Shown piece by piece: positions 1 through 6,277 of a stretch of DNA of 11,445 bases. A program made the position numbers and the translations under genes. Source of the DNA: an uncultured Actinomycetes bacterium (GTDB taxonomy: Bacteria > Actinomycetota > Actinomycetes > S36-B12 > UBA5976); the NCBI GenBank assembly GCA_903925705.1, contig CAIYGJ010000132.1, positions 1 to 11,445 on the forward strand, given 5' to 3'. The notes beneath the pieces were generated by a model. The model ran no database searches. It was not told the DNA's origin and worked only from the letters and a program-made list of their open reading frames with translations. Within the stretch, counting starts at the first letter, position 1. Every line of letters begins with the position of its first letter.

Positions 1-506
1 AAGCTGTCGCCTATCAGGCGGTGATTGATGCCCGTGCAACAGGTGTGCGGGCAACAAACGCGGTGTTATCGAATCATGAATCGTATTTGCGTAGCACTGA
101 CTTCGTCACCGGAAAGATTGCAAATGGTGTGGCACGAATAAGACTGGGATTTCAAGACTCACTCCCCCTTGGAAACATTGATGTTGAAAAGGACTGGAGC
201 TCTGCTCATGACATTGTGAACGGCCTTATTGCTATTGCAGAACAAGGTTTCGTTGGCGATGTAATCCTGGCATCGGGCAGGTCTACTAGTTTGATCGAAA
301 TTTTAGAAAATGCATTTAGTTACGTTGGTATTGAAAATTGGCAAGATTTCGTCAAAACCGAAAGTGCCCTTGTTAGACATGGTGAAAGTAAATCTATTCG
401 CGTGGATCCTAGTTATGCAGCCGACGCGCTTGGCTGGCGAGCAACGACTTCAACTCAAGAATGGGTTGGCCAAATGGTCCAATTCCATTTGGATACTCTG
501 CAATAG
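1..506 (+). CDS. GDP-mannose 4,6-dehydratase-like SDR enzyme, 3' part
   Basis: This is the C-terminal part of an extended short-chain dehydrogenase of the GDP-mannose 4,6-dehydratase type; the gene begins upstream and the reading frame is open from base 3. About 167 residues are visible. Family marks seen are NHES followed by LR, then FVTGKIANGVARI and LGNIDVEKDW, which match the substrate-binding region of Gmd enzymes (NHES-x-R, FVTRKI-x-x-AVARI, LGN-x-D-x-x-RDW). The end, with DPSYAADALGW, matches the usual D-P-S-K-A-x-x-x-LGW close. Known family members convert GDP-D-mannose to GDP-4-keto-6-deoxy-mannose, a precursor of fucose, rhamnose or perosamine-type sugars for cell-surface glycans. 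The Rossmann domain and YxxxK catalytic pair lie outside the window, so activity cannot be judged. A related nucleotide-sugar epimerase/dehydratase is the alternative. The stop codon sits 7 nt from the stop of the convergent gene, with no hairpin between. Confidence 0.85.
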   Translation, partial: AVAYQAVIDARATGVRATNAVLSNHESYLRSTDFVTGKIANGVARIRLGFQDSLPLGNIDVEKDWSSAHDIVNGLIAIAEQGFVGDVILASGRSTSLIEILENAFSYVGIENWQDFVKTESALVRHGESKSIRVDPSYAADALGWRATTSTQEWVGQMVQFHLDTLQ

Positions 507-513
507 CGCCTAT

Positions 514-2787
514 CTAGCAACCGGATTTGAAGCAGTGGATTCCATTGTTTCCCAAGGACTGAGGTTTCACAGTCACCACGATCAACGACGTAGCTTTCCC
601 ACCTTTGCCATCAGAAACTATGTAAGGAATTGCGAACTTTCCGTCCCAATCTTTGGGCGGTGTGTAGGTAACTATGTCGCCAGAAACCTTGGCACTTCCA
701 AACTTAACCTTGCCAAGCTTGATTCCAAGTGAATCACCATCAACATCGGAAATCTGTGGAGCCAGCGAAAACTTGATTGCTTTGCCACCTGCCACAGCGG
801 AGGCAGTTACTACTTTTGCTAGCGGCTTGTGGTTTACATAAAGCTTTGTAGTTGATGTGTCATTGGCAGAGTTTGCATCGGTTTCACCCAAACTGGTTTT
901 ACTTGTTGCCCAAACGGTTAACCAAGAAGTTGTGCGAGCTGGCTTAACCAAAAGTTTGATCTGAGCGGTCTCTCCAACTGAGAGCGGATCGGCACTTGTG
1001 ACACCTAACGCGGCGGCAGAACAAGACATTAAAGTAGACGAGGTTTTGGAACAGCCTGCAGGGATGGTTGCCAAAGTTAACTTCGCACCATCCTGGGCGG
1101 ACAGATTCAGAACCGGCGCAGGATCAGCAGCTGGCCCAAGGTTTGTAATCGATGCCACTAACCAAGAACTTTTACCGGCTTGGATGTAATCTTTTGAAAA
1201 TTCGATTGTGGTTGATAGGTCGGTGTTCAAAACTCCATAGTCGATAGTTACGATTTCGGAGATTGCCTGCTGAGTACCAAACGGGCCCTCATAAGTTGCG
1301 GTTGCTTGATTTTCAAGATACCCAGGTGAGACTTGAGAGGCACCGTTGATCGTGCTGTTAATGGTGAATGAAGCAGCTGCCCCGGCTGCAAGCGAATCAA
1401 GTTTTTTACAAATAGTTTGTGGTGGCGCGGAACTGCAGTCAGATCCCGTGGATGTTACTGATGCCAAGTCAGTTGGTAGTTCATCGAGTACTTGAACATT
1501 GGTTGCATCCGCCTGGCCAATGTTAGTCGCGGTGATTGTGTATTCAATAACGTCGCCGGATTCGACAGTCGCCGGACTTGCGCCAGATAAAGATGTTGCA
1601 ACTTTTGTCAGCGTTATGTCTGGTGAAGTTATCTCAACGCTTAGGGCCAACCCACTGATGAAGTAAACATCAGCTGATGCTGATGGCCACAATTTTGCGG
1701 ATGTGACATTATGACTCAATCCATTGACCATCGAAATCTGATCGACGTCTATTCCAAAGGTGTTTCTGGAACGACTTGAACTGCTGTTGTTTAAGTAAGG
1801 GTTATGAATTCCTGAATTTGAGATGGTGCTGTTCGCAATGTTGTTGTCAGGATTTACTTGATCTGCGATCACCACACTGGCTTTTGAATCAACTAGTGAA
1901 ACTGAATCAGTCTTGGTGCTAGCATCGCCATCAAATGCAACTATTCCGAAGTCCGCAAGGACATTACCTTTCGCTGCAGTTCGGAAGTTATTGAAAATGA
2001 ATTCATCATCTTGAATCATGGATTCTTGAGCAAAGCCTTTATAGATAGTTATGGCCCGAGGACTTGAATCTGGATCTTTGTAGGCAACGAGTAAACCCCA
2101 ACCTGCAGCTTTATCCAGGCCAAGCGTGGTTTGAATGTTTGCCACCGAAATCAGCATGGTTTGGTGTGGACCGGATACTGTCCATTTCTGACTGGTATTT
2201 ATAAATCTTGAAGTGACATCTGCACTTGCTCGGTAGGGACCTAGGTTTGTCTGCGCATTAACTTGGTACACATCATTCGTCGTCGCAGTCAATTTGCAGA
2301 TCTCAGGACTCGCACACGATTCGGTCCCGAGAGCTAACAGGACTTCATTCTTTTTAGTTGGGTCTGGCGCGGCAGTATCTCCAGAATTCAGTCTCAGACT
2401 CCCGCCCCAAAAGGCAGTGGCGTGCACAATTTCTGCATTTGTTGGAATAGTTAAAACACCTTGGGAAGAATTGAAAATATTTGAAGGCGAAACGTCACTG
2501 AATGTGGTTTTCAAATTTGTCATCACAAAGTCATCGTTGTTTAACTTTGTGCCTTTGCGCTGCCTTGCATCCTGACAAAGACCGGCATTCGTACCAGACG
2601 TCGTCGAGCAGGTTAAAACACTATTTCCCGTTGATGCGAAATTTCCGTTCAATGTTCCTTGATAAGCGATCGACATATTCTGAAGCACGATTGAATAGGC
2701 TGGCGGCGTGATCATGGAAAGCACTAGGGCGCTGATTACGGCAATGGTTGTTGCCAGTGAAAGTTTTCTTGCAAAATGAAAATGCAT
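514..2787 (-). CDS. Large secreted DUF11-repeat surface protein
   Basis: A 757-residue protein, probably exported by Sec. I chose ATG 2787 rather than in-frame GTG 2796 because AGGTGA (2798-2793) lies 5 nt before it and overlaps the GTG. Residues 1-32 form a signal peptide: basic start (HFARK), hydrophobic stretch LSLATTIAVISALVLSMI, likely cut after PAYS. Residues ~35-385 form a beta-rich domain with the run ADVTSRF, VANIQTTLG, AGWGLLVAYKDP, ITIYKGF. This is a pattern seen at the front of other actinobacterial DUF11 proteins. A DUF11 repeat follows (~387-515; VESGDVIEYTITATNIG, LDELPTDL), then a second CARDB/DUF11-like repeat (~520-650). Last is a cadherin-like/Big_9-type domain (~652-742; NHKPLA, DVDGDSL, VTYTP, VSDGKGG). 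No LPxTG motif or C-terminal membrane helix is present, and the tail ends in a Cys pair (HCFKSGC). Its role is likely structural or adhesive on or outside the cell; no enzyme motif is seen. Divergent from the secreted protein at 3056. Confidence 0.85.
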   Translation of the reverse strand: MHFHFARKLSLATTIAVISALVLSMITPPAYSIVLQNMSIAYQGTLNGNFASTGNSVLTCSTTSGTNAGLCQDARQRKGTKLNNDDFVMTNLKTTFSDVSPSNIFNSSQGVLTIPTNAEIVHATAFWGGSLRLNSGDTAAPDPTKKNEVLLALGTESCASPEICKLTATTNDVYQVNAQTNLGPYRASADVTSRFINTSQKWTVSGPHQTMLISVANIQTTLGLDKAAGWGLLVAYKDPDSSPRAITIYKGFAQESMIQDDEFIFNNFRTAAKGNVLADFGIVAFDGDASTKTDSVSLVDSKASVVIADQVNPDNNIANSTISNSGIHNPYLNNSSSSRSRNTFGIDVDQISMVNGLSHNVTSAKLWPSASADVYFISGLALSVEITSPDITLTKVATSLSGASPATVESGDVIEYTITATNIGQADATNVQVLDELPTDLASVTSTGSDCSSAPPQTICKKLDSLAAGAAASFTINSTINGASQVSPGYLENQATATYEGPFGTQQAISEIVTIDYGVLNTDLSTTIEFSKDYIQAGKSSWLVASITNLGPAADPAPVLNLSAQDGAKLTLATIPAGCSKTSSTLMSCSAAALGVTSADPLSVGETAQIKLLVKPARTTSWLTVWATSKTSLGETDANSANDTSTTKLYVNHKPLAKVVTASAVAGGKAIKFSLAPQISDVDGDSLGIKLGKVKFGSAKVSGDIVTYTPPKDWDGKFAIPYIVSDGKGGKATSLIVVTVKPQSLGNNGIHCFKSGC

Positions 2788-2792
2788 TATGT

Positions 2793-2798
2793 TCACCT
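2793..2798 (-). promoter_or_regulatory. Ribosome binding site fixing the DUF11 gene start
   Basis: AGGTGA on the minus strand, 5 nt before ATG 2787. It overlaps the alternative in-frame GTG at 2796, which argues against that earlier start. Confidence 0.6.
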
Positions 2799-2801
2799 AG
2801 G

Positions 2802-2832
2802 TATCGGTGATGTCTCCCGTGCATCACCGATA
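2802..2832 (-). promoter_or_regulatory. Stem-loop in the leader of the DUF11 gene
   Basis: Arms TATCGGTGATG (2802-2812) and CATCACCGATA (2822-2832) form a perfect 11-bp stem with a 9-nt loop. On the minus strand the loop is CACGGGAGA, and the stem ends 3 nt before the AGGTGA ribosome binding site. There is no following T run, so it is not a typical terminator. It could be an RNA element acting on translation or mRNA stability, or a DNA operator for a dimeric regulator. No known riboswitch class was recognised. Confidence 0.5.
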
Positions 2833-2930
2833 AGTCAAAGCCTAAATCGCAACCCACTTAAGTTTCAAGCACCCGTTAACGGAATTTTGTGTGGAATAGT
2901 CACCTAAATCAAAGGTTACCTAAGTCGCAA
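2829..2930. repeat. Four related 12-bp direct repeats between divergent secreted-protein genes
   Basis: Related 12-mers lie at 2829-2840 (GATAAGTCAAAG), 2841-2852 (CCTAAATCGCAA), 2903-2914 (CCTAAATCAAAG) and 2919-2930 (CCTAAGTCGCAA). The shared core is TAA(A/G)TC. Two are directly adjacent and two are 4 bp apart, which suggests binding sites for a regulator acting on one or both flanking genes. A 10-bp palindrome CCGTTAACGG lies between the pairs at 2873-2882. The rest of the 268-bp gap is AT-rich and shows no further gene. Confidence 0.45.
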
Positions 2931-3055
2931 ATGTCGGTTAACTCCCTTTATTAGACCTTTTTTCTTCCATTCATTTGTCATTTCCAGTCGTATTCCGTTG
3001 CTAATTGGTTACTGTTCACAAATCGACAACCGACTAAAGATGAAAAGAGATAACG

Positions 3056-3880
3056 ATGAAAACGAAGAAGAAGCTAGCGCTTGCAAGTATCAGCGCTTTG
3101 ATTATGCCATTTGTAATGATGAGTTCAGCTAACGCAACCACGGTCTCGGCTACTCCGTGTGTACTGAACATACCTGCCAAAAATGAAATAGTTCGTCAAG
3201 CAGGTGTCTATTACTACTACAACAAAATTTTTACATTCTACGAGGCTGATTTAACTTGCCCCGATGCCGCGAATCCCTTCAAGACGACCAACATTTCCTA
3301 CCTTGATGCGCGTGGAGGTACATATGCGCAATGGCAAATGGTAAGTGAAAGCTCTGTGAGTGGTGGCTACTGGGGATATAGTTCAGGAAACTTTGTACCG
3401 GCAAGTACTTTCGGTACCGATTATGGAGTGAAGCGAATTGAGTTTAACTTAGGCATTGGGTCTTTTAAGACTCCAAATAAAGCTGACCAGAACTTCATTC
3501 GAACTGCTGGCGCCGACGCCATCATTGACAACGATGACGATGTTTTCTATCCAATGACGTTCTCAAATGGAATAGTTAATAAATACCGCACCAGCGTCAA
3601 AGTTAAGACAAAGAAGTCAGGAACTAATCTTCAACTTTCGGTCACTGTTGATAGAAATCTCTACAAATCTGATTTAGACGGTGACTGGTCTCCAAAATAC
3701 GCAAACAAAACCGACAAGATCAAGGTTTACCGCGATGGAAAAGTTATAAAGACTGTAGCGGTTGGCATTACTGGCAAGGTTACCTTCACAGTTCCGGATA
3801 AGAACGGCAACAATAAGTACTTAGTTGTCTTACCTGCTACAAATGATAATCATGAAGGTTCTGCGGCTTTCGTGAAATAG
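3056..3880 (+). CDS. Secreted protein of unknown function with C-terminal Ig-like region
   Basis: I do not recognise the family. The 274-residue product has a clear Sec signal peptide: KTKKK, a hydrophobic core LALASISALIMPFVMMSS, and a cleavage site after ANA (residue 27). The mature protein carries two cysteines (C35, C68) that could form a disulfide, a Tyr-rich stretch (VYYYYNKIF), and an acidic loop IDNDDD (157-162) that could bind a cation. The last ~95 residues (KVKTKKSGTNLQLSVTVDR to the end) read as a beta-sandwich, Ig-like domain with strands KIKVYRDGKVIKTV and GKVTFTVPD; such modules are common in actinobacterial surface proteins. No anchor is seen, so it is likely released or bound non-covalently. 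The start is preceded by AAGAGATAACG, a weak ribosome binding site. It is divergent from the DUF11 protein and may share its control. A strong hairpin terminator follows. Confidence 0.8.
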   Translation: MKTKKKLALASISALIMPFVMMSSANATTVSATPCVLNIPAKNEIVRQAGVYYYYNKIFTFYEADLTCPDAANPFKTTNISYLDARGGTYAQWQMVSESSVSGGYWGYSSGNFVPASTFGTDYGVKRIEFNLGIGSFKTPNKADQNFIRTAGADAIIDNDDDVFYPMTFSNGIVNKYRTSVKVKTKKSGTNLQLSVTVDRNLYKSDLDGDWSPKYANKTDKIKVYRDGKVIKTVAVGITGKVTFTVPDKNGNNKYLVVLPATNDNHEGSAAFVK

Positions 3881-3891
3881 TCGTTAAACCA

Positions 3892-3925
3892 AAATGGCTC
3901 CCCTTGAATTCAAGGGGAGCCATTT
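3892..3925. terminator. Bidirectional hairpin terminator
   Basis: A perfect 34-nt palindrome: 17-nt arms AAATGGCTCCCCTTGAA and its reverse complement, centred on GAATTC. Outer AACCAAA and TTTGGTT segments could extend the stem with a small bulge. It lies 11 bp after the secreted-protein stop and 27 bp after the convergent peptidase stop. T-rich tracts on both sides allow it to end transcripts from both directions. Confidence 0.85.
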
Positions 3926-3952
3926 CTTTGGTTCACTCAATAATTTTTTGGA

Positions 3953-5815
3953 CTAGTCCGAAGCCGGCAGTAAATTCTCATCGATAGTTATGGGAAGCTG
4001 CGGTGGATTAGCCTTTAACTTTTCAAGTTCCGCGGTTTTCTTCTTAACTTCTCGCAAGGCGGGTGCATTGACTGCTTCGATTGGAACACGTCCATAAACC
4101 GGGCTACCCCAAATACTGATCTTTCCAACGCGTCTGCCAGGGCGAGGTGAATCCCACATTTTGCCGTCACCAGCGTAAATTCCAACGTGGTAAATACCGC
4201 CGCGACCTGACCAGAACATCAAATCTCCTGGCTTACGATCATCAGTATTTATCTTGTCTGACCAGGTGTATTGGGCGGATGCAACACGAGGGAGGTTAAT
4301 TCCCATTTGCGCAAAGACGTAGGAGGTGTAACCCGAGCAGTCAAAACCACTTGGCGTTGTGCCACCACGAGCATACGGAACGCCACTGTAGTTATTTGCG
4401 ATGTCTATAACTTGATCGCCATCAACAAAGGTTTGGGATGCACGTTGTTGGGCATCAGCGATTTCTTCTTCTAAAGTTTGGATAGTTCTGGAACGAGAAG
4501 CCTGTAGGGCTTGGAAGGAATCGCGAACGCTCAGGTACTGATTTACGGCATCTTTTGCAGCACTCGCGTCGTATTGCACTGTGGAGTCGACTTGAGCTGG
4601 CACTGAGTTGGCATTAACCACCGATGCGCCGGTTGCAGCGCCAAGAGTTCCCAGAACTATCGTCAAACTTGTTGCAGCCCAGGGCAGTGAGGTGCGGGGC
4701 TGACTTGCGTGTCTACCTGGTTGGCCATTTACTAAATCAATTAGGGCTTCAACTCGAGAGTCAATGCGCGACATCTTCGTTGTTAACACAGAGTCAACAT
4801 CTTCGATGTGATCGGTCGCAAAGTTTGAAATTCCAGAGGCCGCAGAAACTAATGTGTTGACACCTCGGGCAACTCGAAGGTCCAAGGATGCAACTGAGTT
4901 ATCAAGTTTGGAATCGGTAATCGCGATGCGATTAGTTGCAAATTCTGAAATCTGCGAGTAACCATAGGTGGCTTGCGCTATGCGTTTATCAAATCGGTAA
5001 TCGAGGCTAGTTAATGTGCTCGTCAGTCCGACATCAAAGCTGTTAACGCGAGCAGTAACTGCCGCTTGTGCTTCCACAACTCGAGCTGCGCCGGTTGAAA
5101 TTCGGGAATCAACTCTGGAAACTCCATGATCCATCGCGCGCTCAAAGGCCAGCACCTTTGTATCTACCAAGTTCACCATGGCTGCTGCTGCAGTTGTTCC
5201 CTGAGCCATGCGACGATTCACTCGGGCATCAACTCTCAAGAAATCAGTTTCGATTCTTCGGTCAATTCGTGCGATAATTCGATGGGCAAGATTAAAAGTT
5301 TGTGATTGACGACGATGAGCACGGTTTGCGATGTTTGTGGCACGAGCATCTACCCGATCAAATCCACGTGAAATTTTGTTTTCACTTCGATGAGTAAGCG
5401 CGATGCTTGCGTCAATCGCTGCAGATGCTGCCTGAGTGCCAATTGCAGTTGCTCGATCGAAGCCATGAAGCGAGCGATTCAGTTTCGCGTTTGCGCGGTC
5501 TTCGATTCCAAGGGCCAGCGTGACGAAGGTATCGACTGCTGCTGCAGATTTGGCTGATCGAGTAGCTGTTCGCGAATCGAATTTAACTACCCGTTGGTCT
5601 AATGCGCGATCCAAAGAATATGCCGAGCGGCCAAGTCCTTGCGAAATTGAAGAGCTGAGACCTGTCACAGCGCTGATGCGGCGGTCCAATGCGCGATCTA
5701 CCCGAGCAAACCCAGCATCCAGCCGAGCATCAAGGCCGGCTTCAATGCGGTCAAGCAGGCCTATCGGCAGCGCAACAGCGCGCCGAATCAAGGCCGTCGG
5801 ACGAGCAATGGACAT
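3953..5815 (-). CDS. Membrane-anchored NlpC/P60 peptidoglycan peptidase with long cytoplasmic repeat array
   Basis: The 620-residue protein has three parts. Residues ~20-364 are an Ala/Arg/Asp-rich, Pro-poor amphipathic helical array with Asp-x-Arg markers at D40, D80, D156, D196, D236, D276, D312 and D352, and D120 in a DRA variant. Residues ~379-401 (AATSLTIVLGTLGAATGASVV) form one membrane helix after a basic stretch (GRHASQPR), so the N-terminus should be inside. A short coiled coil (~415-460) leads to the NlpC/P60 domain (~468-580), with catalytic C493 in FDCSG and H543 in YHVGIY. D555 lies 12 residues after the His, where mycobacterial RipA has its catalytic Glu. NlpC/P60 enzymes in this position cut peptide stems of peptidoglycan, here outside the membrane. 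A Lys/Glu-rich tail follows. The start ATG has GGGAG 4 nt upstream, just after a c-di-AMP riboswitch, so production is probably reduced by c-di-AMP. The peptidase call is firm; the array's job is unknown. Confidence 0.93.
   Translation of the reverse strand: MSIARPTALIRRAVALPIGLLDRIEAGLDARLDAGFARVDRALDRRISAVTGLSSSISQGLGRSAYSLDRALDQRVVKFDSRTATRSAKSAAAVDTFVTLALGIEDRANAKLNRSLHGFDRATAIGTQAASAAIDASIALTHRSENKISRGFDRVDARATNIANRAHRRQSQTFNLAHRIIARIDRRIETDFLRVDARVNRRMAQGTTAAAAMVNLVDTKVLAFERAMDHGVSRVDSRISTGAARVVEAQAAVTARVNSFDVGLTSTLTSLDYRFDKRIAQATYGYSQISEFATNRIAITDSKLDNSVASLDLRVARGVNTLVSAASGISNFATDHIEDVDSVLTTKMSRIDSRVEALIDLVNGQPGRHASQPRTSLPWAATSLTIVLGTLGAATGASVVNANSVPAQVDSTVQYDASAAKDAVNQYLSVRDSFQALQASRSRTIQTLEEEIADAQQRASQTFVDGDQVIDIANNYSGVPYARGGTTPSGFDCSGYTSYVFAQMGINLPRVASAQYTWSDKINTDDRKPGDLMFWSGRGGIYHVGIYAGDGKMWDSPRPGRRVGKISIWGSPVYGRVPIEAVNAPALREVKKKTAELEKLKANPPQLPITIDENLLPASD
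4724..5710 (-). repeat. Region encoding ~40-residue helical repeats of the NlpC/P60 protein
   Basis: Residues 36-364 divide into nine units starting at about residues 36, 76, 116, 152, 192, 232, 272, 308 and 348. Each has a hydrophobic residue and Asp at places 4-5, and most have Arg at place 7 (VDR, FDSR, FDRA, VDAR, VDAR, VDSR, FDKR, LDLR, IDSR). Seven spacings between units are 40 or 36 residues throughout the array, and no spacing departs from these two values. A second, weaker helix marker recurs near place 32 (LDRALDQR, ARIDRRIE, ITDSKLDN). At DNA level the unit is about 120 bp but mostly diverged; the best short match is AATGCGCGATC at 5601-5611 and 5688-5698. Confidence 0.75.
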
Positions 5816-5824
5816 TTGGCTCCC

Positions 5825-5979
5825 AGCGCCGGTGAGGTGAGCTGTCGGGTGCGGCTCTGGGAAGACAGCCGGCCAGTTTCCTGGCTTAACCCCAAGGTCC
5901 TAAATGGACCGCTTACCTGTGGTTCCCCCACACTCACCAAAGTTTTGGTTCCCAATCGCAGGTGGTGAGACTTGGCGCC
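5825..5979 (-). ncRNA. Cyclic di-AMP riboswitch (ydaO-yuaA class)
   Basis: Read on the minus strand, the leader shows the conserved blocks of this class in order: GCCAAGTC near the 5' end, GGGGGAACCACAGG, CTTGGGGTTAAGCC, CTTCCCAGAGCC, and the diagnostic ACCCGACAGCTCACCTC near the 3' end. GGCGCC (5979-5974) can pair with GGCGCT (5830-5825) as closing stem P1. The class binds c-di-AMP and is known to turn off wall-remodelling genes (NlpC/P60, Rpf) in Actinobacteria. The P1 3' strand directly touches the GGGAG ribosome binding site (5824-5820), and no terminator hairpin lies between, which suggests control of translation. Exact ends are approximate. Confidence 0.88.
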
Positions 5980-6277
5980 CTGCGTCGGTCGGCTCCGGGT
6001 GGAACCTATCCTCCAATTCTACCTTTTTGGCTATTTGTAAGGGTTTTTGGATAGTAAAGAAACAGTAAATGTCGCTTGGGGCTGTGGATAACTTAACCAA
6101 AATAATGGGTTTCTGAGGGCAAGTTTCACAATATGGTCCTTTTCGTGTGACATATGCCCCAGCTCGGCACCACGCTCAATTCGGACATTTCGCTGGGCCA
6201 ATCAAAGATCGACAGGTCTTGCCGGCAGTCTTACCTCTGCTGATGCAGGCGTCAAAGCCAACAGATAACTTGGTGAG
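5980..6277. other. Intergenic region between riboswitch leader and photolyase
   Basis: About 300 bp with no convincing gene. It should hold the minus-strand promoter of the riboswitch-peptidase transcript; TACTAT (6056-6051) is a candidate -10 but has no good -35. A perfect DnaA-box sequence TTATCCACA lies on the minus strand at 6091-6083. The right end carries the photolyase -10. Short open frames here (for example a 62-codon frame from GTG 6147 that runs into the photolyase) have no ribosome binding site or recognisable product. Confidence 0.5.
6266..6271 (+). promoter_or_regulatory. Candidate -10 element for leaderless photolyase mRNA
   Basis: TAACTT fits TAnnnT and ends 7 bases before GTG 6278, so transcription would begin at or next to the start codon. 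No clear -35 is seen. This is one of five genes here with the same spacing. Confidence 0.45.

Noticed and set aside
310..732. 140-codon plus-strand frame spanning the sugar-enzyme and DUF11 gene ends
   Set aside because: Overlaps two supported genes in other frames and shows no recognisable family.
2790..2890. Possible c-di-GMP or other known riboswitch in the DUF11 leader
   Set aside because: Only one stem-loop is clear; the conserved blocks of the c-di-GMP-I class are missing.
4724..5710. CRISPR-like periodicity of about 120 bp
   Set aside because: The period is kept in the protein, not as exact DNA repeats, and lies within one open frame.
5520..5840. 106-codon frame on the plus strand opposite the repeat array
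   Set aside because: It is antisense to the firmly supported NlpC/P60 gene, and its Arg/Ser-rich product simply mirrors the repeat codons.
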